DNA of 64,000 nt. It comes from Acidobacteriaceae bacterium (lineage in GTDB: Bacteria; Acidobacteriota; Terriglobia; Terriglobales; Acidobacteriaceae). This document shows positions 54,544 to 62,337 of this stretch, piece after piece. The notes below the pieces were generated by a model. It saw only the letters and a list, made by a program, of their open reading frames with translations, made no database searches and was not told the origin of the DNA. Every line of letters begins with the position of its first letter. Positions within the stretch are counted from its first letter, which is position 1. The stretch lies in contig CAHJWI010000012.1 in NCBI GenBank assembly GCA_903642225.1, forward strand, positions 1 to 64,000, given 5' to 3'. The translations under genes and the position numbers were made by a program.

Positions 54544-55794
54544 ATGACTATTTCTGAACTGAAAGAAAAGAGCATCGCCGAACTGGGCAAGCTCGCGCGC
54601 GGCCTGGATATCCAGGGAACCAGCGCCCTCCGTAAACAGGACCTTATTTTCAAAATTCTGCAGGCGCAGAGTGAAAAAGAGGGCCATATCTTTGCAGAGG
54701 GTGTCCTTGAAATTTTGCCCGACGGCTATGGCTTTTTGCGCTCGCCGGACTACAACTACCTTCCCGGACCGGACGATATTTACGTATCGCCATCGCAGAT
54801 TCGCAAGTTCGATTTGAAGACGGGCGACACCATCAGCGGCAATGTTCGACCACCGCACGAAGGTGAAAAGTACTTCGCACTGGTGAAGATTGAGGCGATC
54901 AATTTCGAGTCTCCGGAAGAAACGCGGAACAAAATCCTTTTTGACAACCTGACGCCGTTGTATGCCGATGAGCGCGTGAAGATGGAGACGGTGCGCGAAA
55001 ACATCAGCGGCCGTGTGATGGACCTGCTGACACCGGTGGGCAAGGGTCAGCGTGGATTGATTGTGGCACCGCCGCGTACCGGCAAAACTGTTCTGCTGCA
55101 GGCAATTGCGAACTCTATAACGGCGAACCATCCTGAGGTTGTGCTGATCGTTCTGCTGATTGACGAGCGGCCGGAAGAAGTAACGGACATGCAGCGCAGC
55201 GTAAAGGGCGAGGTGATTTCGTCGACCTTCGACGAGCCCGCGGCGCGCCACGTGCAAGTGGCTGAAATGGTGATTGAAAAAGCGAAGCGGCTGGTGGAGC
55301 ACAAGCGCGATGTAGTGATCCTGCTGGATTCGATTACGCGATTGGCACGTGCCTACAACACGATCGTTCCACCGAGCGGCAAGGTGCTGAGCGGCGGCGT
55401 GGATTCGAATGCGTTGCAACGCCCGAAGCGATTCTTCGGCGCAGCGCGCAACATTGAAGAGGGTGGATCGCTGACAATTATGGCGACCGCGCTGGTGGAT
55501 ACCGGTTCGCGCATGGACGAGGTGATCTTTGAGGAATTCAAGGGCACTGGCAACATGGAAGTCATTCTTGATCGCAAGCTGGTGGACAAGCGGGTGTTTC
55601 CTGCCATCGACATCCAGCGTAGCGGTACGCGTAAGGAAGAGTTGCTGATTCCGAAGGAAGATTTGCAGCGTACATGGATTCTTCGCAAGGTGCTGAATCC
55701 GCTGTCGCCGACTGAAGCGATGGAGTTGCTGACCGACAAGCTGGGCAAGACGCGAAATAACAGTGAGTTCCTGCACAACATGAGTTCGCTGTAG
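54544..55794 (+). CDS. rho: Transcription termination factor Rho
   Basis: 416 aa, standard core length without long insertions. Hexameric RNA-dependent ATPase helicase ending transcription. N-terminal domain [23 protein letters not shown]-binding CSD with [20 protein letters not shown] and [13 protein letters not shown], then ATPase core: Walker [33 protein letters not shown], Walker [20 protein letters not shown]-loop-like [11 protein letters not shown] and the R-loop region [21 protein letters not shown] 54544 is preceded by AGGTG at 5 nt; the stop of the upstream leader ORF lies 2 nt before it. Confidence 0.98.
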   Translation: MTISELKEKSIAELGKLARGLDIQGTSALRKQDLIFKILQAQSEKEGHIFAEGVLEILPDGYGFLRSPDYNYLPGPDDIYVSPSQIRKFDLKTGDTISGNVRPPHEGEKYFALVKIEAINFESPEETRNKILFDNLTPLYADERVKMETVRENISGRVMDLLTPVGKGQRGLIVAPPRTGKTVLLQAIANSITANHPEVVLIVLLIDERPEEVTDMQRSVKGEVISSTFDEPAARHVQVAEMVIEKAKRLVEHKRDVVILLDSITRLARAYNTIVPPSGKVLSGGVDSNALQRPKRFFGAARNIEEGGSLTIMATALVDTGSRMDEVIFEEFKGTGNMEVILDRKLVDKRVFPAIDIQRSGTRKEELLIPKEDLQRTWILRKVLNPLSPTEAMELLTDKLGKTRNNSEFLHNMSSL

Positions 55795-55816
55795 GACGTG
55801 CCACAGGAGAGAGAAG

Positions 55817-55852
55817 AGCGGCTTGCCTCACGCGAGCCGCTTTTCTGTTTTG
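55817..55852 (+). terminator. Rho-independent terminator after rho
   Basis: AGCGGCTTGC and GCGAGCCGCT form a 10-bp stem (one G-U) followed by a U-rich tail TTTTCTGTTTTG. It sits 23 nt after the rho stop, before the convergent GGDEF-EAL gene end. Confidence 0.9.
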
Positions 55853-55860
55853 TTGGGTGG

Positions 55861-57570
55861 TCAGGTCATTGCCGGCAAATATGTACCAGAGTTGCCAAGC
55901 ACTACGCCTGTTTCCACTTTGCTTTGCCGCGCACTGGGCAACAGCAGGGCGCGTATTCCCTCTGGCGGCTGGGGCGGCGCCAGCAGGAAGCCTTGAAGTT
56001 CATCGCAATGGAGGCTGCGCAACATGTCCAGTTGTTGCTCGGTTTCAACACCTTCTGCAATGACAGAGAGCTGCAGTGTGTGGGCCATGTCCACGAGCGC
56101 CTGCACGACGGCGACACCATTGTGAGTATCATGAGCGCCTTGCACAAAGCTGCGATCAATCTTGAGGGTGTCTGCGCCCAGATCGCGCAGACGTCCGAAG
56201 GAGGAGTAGCCGGTGCCGAAGTCGTCGATGGAAATGCGAACGCCAAGGCGGCGAAGGCAGTCAAGATGCAGTTTGACCGAGTCGAAGTCCTGCGCCAGAG
56301 AGCTCTCCGTCAATTCTAGTTCCAGGCACTCCGGCGGCAAGCCAGTCTCCACAAGTGTTCGCTTGACGGTGGAAACAAAGTCGCCTCGCGATACCTGCAG
56401 GACGCAGATGTTGACGGCGATGCGGCGTAGCGAGCTACCCAGAGTGAGCCAGGCTTTCATCTGTTCGCAGGCGCGGCGTAACACCCATTTGGAAAGAGGA
56501 ATGATCAGACCTGTGGCTTCAGCGACAGGGATGAACTCTGCGGGAGAGATGCTTCCTTCCTCTTCGTTGTGCCAGCGGCTGAGTGCCTCGGCCGCAACGA
56601 TTTTGCCGTCAATGGAATAGATCGGCTGATAGTCGATATGCAAACCATCGCAATGCAGGGCGTATTGCAGCTTTTCAGCAAGCATCCGGCTTCTGGTTTC
56701 TGCCGGGTTTTCATTGTGTTCCGCATAGCGGAAGGCGTTGCGGCCGGTTCGTTTGACGCTGTACATGGCACGTTCTGCGGCCGCCAGCAGGGCTCCACCG
56801 TCTTCGGCATCGGCGGGAAACCTGGCGATGCCGATGCTGACGCCGGTTGTGAAATCACGGTGGTTCAGCTGCAATGGGCGGGAGACACAACGAACGATGC
56901 ATTCGGCGAGCGCATCGATTTCTGGGCGGCGGACAGTGCGGTGCATCAGGACGACGAACTTGTCGCCGCCGAAACGGCTGAAGTGATCCGTCGGCGCAAG
57001 ACAACCGCTGATGCGGCGAACGATTTCCTGCAGAAGCTCGTCGCCGGCGTGATAGCCGAGCAGCGTATTGGCAAAGCGCAGGCCGTCCAGGTCCATGTAA
57101 AAGCAGGTGATCGAGGCATTGTGGGTGTGCGCCCGCCCTAGCACTTCGGTGAGTTGGATTCGCATGTTGGCACGGTTGGGCAGGCCGGTAAGCTCGTCAT
57201 GGCGCGCGCAATGCAGCAAGTGCTGACGGTAGAAGCGCTGGCTGCGCATGCGGTACGTCGCCCCTAAGATGGCCAGACAGGTAAGCGGCCCACTGATGAC
57301 GGCCGCTGCCACCAGAAGCAGTTGCGTGCCCTTTTGAGAGACGACGTGATAACGAGCGAGCGAGATCGCAAGAACGATGGCCGCCGCCCATTGTAAGAAG
57401 ACGGACAGAGTTGTTGCACCGTCCACTTCCTGCGCCGTATGAACGAGCTGGCGAAGTTGCATGACACGGTCGCGTGCAAAGAGGTACGCGGTGAGCTGCC
57501 GCAGCCATTCCGCGGGCCGTCGAGGACGTGATTGAAAGGCTTGTAACGCGGATGGGGCAACCGGCTGCAT
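55861..57570 (-). CDS. GGDEF-EAL membrane protein; GGDEF site degenerate (GGDKF), EAL intact
   Basis: 569 aa. Two hydrophobic segments in the N-terminal ~110 residues (LSVFLQWAAAIVLAISL, LLLVAAAVISGPLTCLAILGA) place it in the inner membrane. The GGDEF domain (~125-285) reads HDELTGLPNRANMR and RFGGDKFVVLM, so the catalytic Glu of GGDEF is Lys; diguanylate cyclase activity is unlikely. The EAL domain has all key motifs: AAEALSRWH, VNICVLQV, LELELTESSL, IDDFGTGYSS, DTLKIDRSFV and AEGVETEQQ. It therefore probably degrades c-di-GMP. No sensor domain is seen beyond the membrane part. It converges with rho. Confidence 0.93.
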   Translation of the reverse strand: MQPVAPSALQAFQSRPRRPAEWLRQLTAYLFARDRVMQLRQLVHTAQEVDGATTLSVFLQWAAAIVLAISLARYHVVSQKGTQLLLVAAAVISGPLTCLAILGATYRMRSQRFYRQHLLHCARHDELTGLPNRANMRIQLTEVLGRAHTHNASITCFYMDLDGLRFANTLLGYHAGDELLQEIVRRISGCLAPTDHFSRFGGDKFVVLMHRTVRRPEIDALAECIVRCVSRPLQLNHRDFTTGVSIGIARFPADAEDGGALLAAAERAMYSVKRTGRNAFRYAEHNENPAETRSRMLAEKLQYALHCDGLHIDYQPIYSIDGKIVAAEALSRWHNEEEGSISPAEFIPVAEATGLIIPLSKWVLRRACEQMKAWLTLGSSLRRIAVNICVLQVSRGDFVSTVKRTLVETGLPPECLELELTESSLAQDFDSVKLHLDCLRRLGVRISIDDFGTGYSSFGRLRDLGADTLKIDRSFVQGAHDTHNGVAVVQALVDMAHTLQLSVIAEGVETEQQLDMLRSLHCDELQGFLLAPPQPPEGIRALLLPSARQSKVETGVVLGNSGTYLPAMT

Positions 57571-57769
57571 ACTCCCCGGTTATCGGCGGGTGCCTTTCCC
57601 CCGCTAGGCTCGACAGGCCGCGTGTAGCGTCTTCGGACGTGGATGGGTGCCGCTGCAAAGCGTTTGACGCGCGACAGAGGGTGCGATGCAATGTAGGGGT
57701 GGTTCGTGCGCGTTTTGTCTGCGCCTGAAAGTGTGTCTCCGAATGCTGTCTACGCTTCCCATCTCTGCC

Positions 57770-59581
57770 ATGCCGGCCGCGGTGCCGACAACAAACAAAC
57801 ATCTGATTCGCTGGATTGAAAAGATGGCGGAGCTTACGCAGCCCGATGCCATCCATTGGGTGGACGGATCAGAGCGGGAATACGACCTCTTGTGCCAAAA
57901 GCTGGTGGATGGCGAAACGCTCACCCGGCTGAATGAGCAGACGTGGCCTGGATGTTTTCTTGCGCGGTCTGCACCGAACGACGTCGCTCGTGTGGAGGAC
58001 AGGACGTTCATCTGTTCGTTGTCAAAGGATGCAGCAGGCCCAACGAACAACTGGATGGACCCATTTGCGATGCGAAAAAAGCTGAAGCAGCTGTTTCGCG
58101 GCTGCATGCGTGGACGCACGATGTACGTGCTGCCGTTCAGTATGGGACCTGTCGGCGGGCCCATGTCGCGCATTGGTGTGCAGCTGACGGACTCTGAATA
58201 CGCCGTGGTAAATATGCGCATCATGTGCCGGGTGGGCACGGAGGTGTTGCGCGAGATCGACAAGGGCGAGCAGCGCGTGGTGCCGTGCATGCATAGCGTG
58301 GGTGCGCCTCTGGCGCCGGGCAAACAGGACGTGCCGTGGCCCTGTAACGACGAGAAGTATATTGTGCATTTTCCGGAGACGCGCGAGATCTGGAGCTACG
58401 GCTCGGGTTATGGCGGTAATGCATTGCTGGGCAAGAAATGCTTTGCGCTGCGGATTGCCAGCAATATTGCGCGTGACGAAGGTTGGATGGCGGAGCACAT
58501 GCTGTTGGTGGGTGTGGAAAGCCCGGCGAATGCGCAGGGCATTACCGAGAAGACGTATGTGGCGGCGGCATTTCCTTCGGCCTGTGGCAAGACAAACTTT
58601 GCCATGCTGGTGCCACCGGCAGGGTTTGAGGGTTGGAAGGTTTGGACGGTGGGGGATGACATCGCATGGATCAAGCCGAACGCACAGGGCCAGTTGCGCG
58701 CCATCAATCCGGAGACGGGCTTCTTTGGGGTGGCACCGGGAACCAGTGAGGCGACAAATCCGAATGCCATGGCAACGCTGCGCCGAAACACCATCTTCAC
58801 CAATGTGGCAGAGACACCAGACGGCGGTGTGTGGTGGGAAGGGATGACGGAGTTGCCGCCGGCGGAATGCCTGGATTGGCGTGGACAGCCCTGGACACCC
58901 GCCATGGGCACGAAGGCTGCACACCCGAACGGACGATTCACAGCACCTGCGGCGCAGTGCCCGACGATCGATCCGGAGTGGCAGAATCCTGAGGGCGTGC
59001 CGGTAAGCGCGATCCTTTTCGGTGGCCGGCGTTCCACAACCATTCCGCTGATCTACCAGGCGTTCAACTGGAGCAGCGGCGTGTATGCGGGAGCGACCAT
59101 GGGCAGCGAGACGACCGCAGCCGCAGCGGGTGAGCTGGGCCGTGTGCGTCGCGATCCCATGGCGATGCTGCCGTTCTGTGGCTATCACATGGGTGACTAT
59201 TTTCGGCACTGGATCAAGATGCAGCGCGAACTGGAATGCACGCCGCGGATCTTTCATGTGAACTGGTTTCGCAAAGGCGCCGACGGAATGTTTCTGTGGC
59301 CGGGCTTTCGCGAAAACATGCGCGTGCTTCAGTGGATTGTGGACCGCGTGCGCGGCCGGGCACAAGGACGCGAAACGGCCATTGGCTGGACGCCGTATTA
59401 CGACGACATGCAGTGGGAGGGCATGGAGTTTTCGCCCGAGCAGTTTGCCGAGGTGCAACGGGTGAATTTGGCAGAGTGGCGGCGTGAGGTGATGGGCCAC
59501 GAAGAATTGTTCATCGATCTGCATGATCATTTGCCGCCAGAGATGATTTACGAACGGGAGTTGCTAATCTGCAGGCTTTAG
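57770..59581 (+). CDS. pckG: Phosphoenolpyruvate carboxykinase (GTP)
   Basis: 603 aa from ATG 57770; a Met at 57743 or the farther frame would add 9-28 residues. It converts oxaloacetate to PEP with GTP in gluconeogenesis. Motifs: [20 protein letters not shown]-loop [14 protein letters not shown] (hyperreactive Cys in SACGKT), [44 protein letters not shown] and [21 protein letters not shown]. The metal ligands and Lys/Arg sites look intact. No ribosome site is strong. The 3' end overlaps the oppositely coded Nudix gene by 18 nt. Confidence 0.97.
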   Translation: MPAAVPTTNKHLIRWIEKMAELTQPDAIHWVDGSEREYDLLCQKLVDGETLTRLNEQTWPGCFLARSAPNDVARVEDRTFICSLSKDAAGPTNNWMDPFAMRKKLKQLFRGCMRGRTMYVLPFSMGPVGGPMSRIGVQLTDSEYAVVNMRIMCRVGTEVLREIDKGEQRVVPCMHSVGAPLAPGKQDVPWPCNDEKYIVHFPETREIWSYGSGYGGNALLGKKCFALRIASNIARDEGWMAEHMLLVGVESPANAQGITEKTYVAAAFPSACGKTNFAMLVPPAGFEGWKVWTVGDDIAWIKPNAQGQLRAINPETGFFGVAPGTSEATNPNAMATLRRNTIFTNVAETPDGGVWWEGMTELPPAECLDWRGQPWTPAMGTKAAHPNGRFTAPAAQCPTIDPEWQNPEGVPVSAILFGGRRSTTIPLIYQAFNWSSGVYAGATMGSETTAAAAGELGRVRRDPMAMLPFCGYHMGDYFRHWIKMQRELECTPRIFHVNWFRKGADGMFLWPGFRENMRVLQWIVDRVRGRAQGRETAIGWTPYYDDMQWEGMEFSPEQFAEVQRVNLAEWRREVMGHEELFIDLHDHLPPEMIYERELLICRL

Positions 59582-60019
59582 ATGGCTGGTGATGTGTGGC
59601 AGTAGATCGGCCAGGCCCGCGGGATATACGGTGTCGCTTGTAGAACGCAGGTCAGTGTCCGACCACCAGTGCACGGACTTCATAGCCGTGCGTTCTAGCG
59701 CCGTTCTGCCGATCAGAGTTGGTGTAGTGCCTGTCCAGCGGGCCGCGTAGAACACGTCCTGGTTCTCGACGAGTTCACCTTCGTACTCAAACACGCCGCC
59801 GCCATGGTGAACAGGTCCAATCAGTGCGGGATGGATGCCGAGTTCCTCACGAAGTTCGCGTTGTGCTGCTGCCAGTATTGACTCTCCGGCTTCAACGCCG
59901 CCGCCAGGCGTGGCCCAGAAGTGGAGTGTGCCGTTCGACTGCGGAAACTCGAACCGGATCAGTAAGATCAAGCCCTCTGGATTCAGCAGGAATACTCGGC
60001 CTGCCGTGCGCTGTGTCAC
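59564..60019 (-). CDS. Nudix hydrolase coupled to an Lrp-type regulator
   Basis: 151 aa. GTG start overlaps the lrp stop by 4 nt (GTGA), which implies coupling. Residues 35-60 are a full Nudix box, [20 protein letters not shown] then REELGIHP. Its substrate is not readable. The 3' end overlaps pckG by 18 nt in convergent orientation. Because it is co-translated with an Lrp regulator, its expression may follow that of the divergent cysteine-synthase-like gene's control region. Confidence 0.88.
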   Translation of the reverse strand: MTQRTAGRVFLLNPEGLILLIRFEFPQSNGTLHFWATPGGGVEAGESILAAAQRELREELGIHPALIGPVHHGGGVFEYEGELVENQDVFYAARWTGTTPTLIGRTALERTAMKSVHWWSDTDLRSTSDTVYPAGLADLLPHITSHLKPAD

Positions 60020-60639
60020 CGGCGCTGCACCCGCCGTGCCTTGACATCAATCACCGCAGTGTGGGGTGCAATGCGGGCGCTTTGCACGGGGGAGTTGAGC
60101 ACCATGGATGTGTTGGTCGCGACATAGGGCATAAGCGAATCGATGACCGCTTCAAGATGGTTCATGTCGCGGACTGCGACCTGCACGATGAAGCTTTCGT
60201 TGCCGGTAACTCTGTGGCATTCGAGGATCTCAGGGATGTCGCGTGCCACGCGCGCGAAGCTGCCCAAACGGTCACCGGCGACGGTGACTTTGACGAAGGC
60301 TCGGACGTAAAGGCCGAGTGCCGCGGGGTCAATCTCGGCACGGTAGCGCAGGATAACACCCGTTTGTTCAAGGCGATGGATGCGGTCGATGACGGCCGGT
60401 GTTGAAAGGTGGACGCGGCGCGCGAGTTCTGCGAAGCTGATGCGCGCGTTGTCCTGCAGTTCTTCGATTAAGGCAAGGTCGATTTTGTCGAGCTCCTGTC
60501 GTGATTGCAACGGCTGTAGCTTTGCAGAAGGTGCGGTACTGTTTCGCACAGGCTTTTGCGTCGTGGCCCCAGAAGAGCGCGTTGCGGACCGGGCCGATAC
60601 GCCGATCGGAGATGTTTTCGACTTTCGACCGGTTTCCAT
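60016..60639 (-). CDS. Lrp/AsnC family transcriptional regulator
   Basis: 207 aa, longer than the usual ~155 because of a ~48-residue basic, low-complexity N-terminal extension (RKSKTSPIGVSARSATRSSG). The winged HTH is ELDKIDLALIEELQDNARIS then FAELARRVHLSTPAVIDRIH, followed by RLEQTGVILRYRAEIDPAALG. The RAM ligand-binding domain follows: VRAFVKVTV, ECHRVTGNESFIVQVAVRDM, VIDSLMPYVATNTSMVLN. The natural effector is probably an amino acid. It is divergent from the cysteine-synthase-like gene; the 92-nt gap holds CTTAAGT boxes. Confidence 0.92.
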   Translation of the reverse strand: METGRKSKTSPIGVSARSATRSSGATTQKPVRNSTAPSAKLQPLQSRQELDKIDLALIEELQDNARISFAELARRVHLSTPAVIDRIHRLEQTGVILRYRAEIDPAALGLYVRAFVKVTVAGDRLGSFARVARDIPEILECHRVTGNESFIVQVAVRDMNHLEAVIDSLMPYVATNTSMVLNSPVQSARIAPHTAVIDVKARRVQRR

Positions 60640-60659
60640 GAGTGCACCTTGACTTCGAT

Positions 60660-60698
60660 CTTAAGTCAGATCAGGTTTTATAACTTAAGTTGTTAAGT
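60660..60698. promoter_or_regulatory. CTTAAGT boxes between lrp and the cysteine-synthase-like gene
   Basis: CTTAAGT occurs at 60660 and 60684 (24 nt apart), the second inside the perfect palindrome AACTTAAGTT, and TTAAGT again at 60693, around an AT-rich TTTTATAAC. Helically phased AT-rich boxes fit a Lrp-type operator and a divergent promoter. Confidence 0.6.
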
Positions 60699-60731
60699 AC
60701 TACGCATCTTGTAAGCACATAGAGTTGCGAC

Positions 60732-61802
60732 ATGTCGAACGTATCTATCCTTGAGGCCGTACCTTCTTCAGTTCAGAATCGGCTACAAAGCCTGCACGCG
60801 CTGGTGGGGAACACGCCCATGATTGTGGTGGAATACCGCTACCAGGGCCGGACTGGAACTGTGTGCGCGAAGGCGGAGCACCTGAACCTGAGTGGGTCGA
60901 TCAAGGACCGTATGGCGCTGCACATTCTGGAGTGTGCCTATGCGGACGGCTCACTACGGCCGGGTGATTGTATTGTGGAAGCCACCAGCGGCAACACAGG
61001 GATTGCGTTTGCTGCGCTGGGTACTGCCATGGGTCATGCTGTAACGATTTACATGCCGGACTGGATGAGCCGTGAACGACTGGACCTGATCCGCAGCTAT
61101 GGCGCGAAGGTAGTGAGCATCAGCAAGGAACAGGGCGGCTTTTTGGGCAGCATTGAATCGTGCCGCAAGCTGGGCGAGAGTACGCGTGAGGTGTTTTTGC
61201 CGCGGCAATTTGAGAACTGTGCGAATGTGCAAGCGCATGCAACCGGCACCGGACCGGAGCTGATTGCGCAAATGCAGCGGGTGGGCTTACTGCTGGACGC
61301 GTTTGTTGCAGGTGTGGGTACCGGCGGAACGGTGATGGGGGTGGCGCAAGCGCTGCGCGATGCCGGCTTATACGGGAAGGGCAGCAGTGTGCGATGCCAT
61401 CCGGTGGAACCCGCTGAGTCGCCGACGATGACTACCGGTCATCGAGTGGGTACACACCGAATCCAGGGTATTTCAGACGAGTTTATTCCAGAGATTGTGA
61501 AGCTGGAGGAACTGGATGATGTTGTTGCCGTGAACGATGGGGATGCGATTCTGATGGCGCAGAAGCTGGCACATGAGCTTGGGCTGGCAGTGGGCATCTC
61601 CTCTGGCTGCAATTTCCTTGCGGCAGTGAAGGCGGGCTTGCGATGCGCAGAGAGGCCGGTGCTGGGGACGGTCTTCTGCGACGACAACAAAAAGTACCTG
61701 AGCACGGCTTTGCTGCGGGAGGAGCCTGTGCGCGCCGGATATCTCTCGCCGGAGATTGAGCTGCTTGACATGCGAGTGGTACCGCGGTGCGCGTCCAATT
61801 GA
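60732..61802 (+). CDS. Cysteine synthase/cystathionine beta-synthase family PLP enzyme
   Basis: 356 aa; fold-type II PLP enzyme. [10 protein letters not shown] opens the family, [20 protein letters not shown] carries the PLP lysine (SIKDR), [15 protein letters not shown] the substrate-binding loop (SGNTG), and [16 protein letters not shown] the phosphate loop (GTGGT). The C-terminal ~40 residues ([16 protein letters not shown] and later) extend beyond classic CysK. It probably makes cysteine from O-acetylserine or a related beta-replacement product; the exact substrate cannot be fixed. It lies downstream of the Lrp-type operator and is divergent from lrp. Confidence 0.88.
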   Translation: MSNVSILEAVPSSVQNRLQSLHALVGNTPMIVVEYRYQGRTGTVCAKAEHLNLSGSIKDRMALHILECAYADGSLRPGDCIVEATSGNTGIAFAALGTAMGHAVTIYMPDWMSRERLDLIRSYGAKVVSISKEQGGFLGSIESCRKLGESTREVFLPRQFENCANVQAHATGTGPELIAQMQRVGLLLDAFVAGVGTGGTVMGVAQALRDAGLYGKGSSVRCHPVEPAESPTMTTGHRVGTHRIQGISDEFIPEIVKLEELDDVVAVNDGDAILMAQKLAHELGLAVGISSGCNFLAAVKAGLRCAERPVLGTVFCDDNKKYLSTALLREEPVRAGYLSPEIELLDMRVVPRCASN

Positions 61803-61845
61803 CGTCTGTTTGAGACCATTGGCTGCAAAGGTGCATCGTAAAGGC

Positions 61846-62238
61846 ATGTTTGCTCGTGCGCGAAAGTTGCTAAGCCTGGTGCTTTGCCTGCTGCTTACAG
61901 CGGCGGTGGTCCCGGCTGCCCGGGCATGCAGGTTGGCGGATGCGAGCAATGCGGTGCGGATGTCCACGTGTGACAAGCCCTGCTGTCCCGGAGAGAACGG
62001 GCATGCGCCGGTAAAACGCAACGGCGAGCAAACCGGGGCGTGTGACGTACATTGTTCTGCGCTCACCGTGCCGGTCGTGGAGAGTGCAGTTCCTGTTCGG
62101 CACGGAGCGACCTGTCGGTTAGCGGTCAGCACGCTGCATGACGGGACATATGAGGGTGCGAGCTCGGCAGATGCTGAGCAGGCAATTTTTCTGACACAAC
62201 CGCTAGAACGTTCCGCCTTTTCCCCACTTCGTATCTGA
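61846..62238 (+). CDS. Cys-rich exported protein upstream of multicopper oxidase
   Basis: 130 aa from ATG 61846. A signal peptide (ARKLLSLVLCLLLTAAVVPAARA) precedes a short mature part with eight Cys, in clusters ACRLADASN, TCDKPCCPGENGH, GACDVHCS and TCRL. Cys/His clusters of this type resemble small copper-binding proteins encoded with CopA-like oxidases. The role in copper handling is inferred from the position directly upstream of the multicopper oxidase (~100 nt gap). No family name is assigned. Confidence 0.7.
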   Translation: MFARARKLLSLVLCLLLTAAVVPAARACRLADASNAVRMSTCDKPCCPGENGHAPVKRNGEQTGACDVHCSALTVPVVESAVPVRHGATCRLAVSTLHDGTYEGASSADAEQAIFLTQPLERSAFSPLRI

Positions 62239-62337
62239 TCTGTTTGTTTCCTGATCGGCATGCATGTTTGGGTGCCAGTGCGTTCGCGATTACACGCGAT
62301 CCGGACAACTGCAGTTTTCAAAGAGAGGGGTTGGGCG

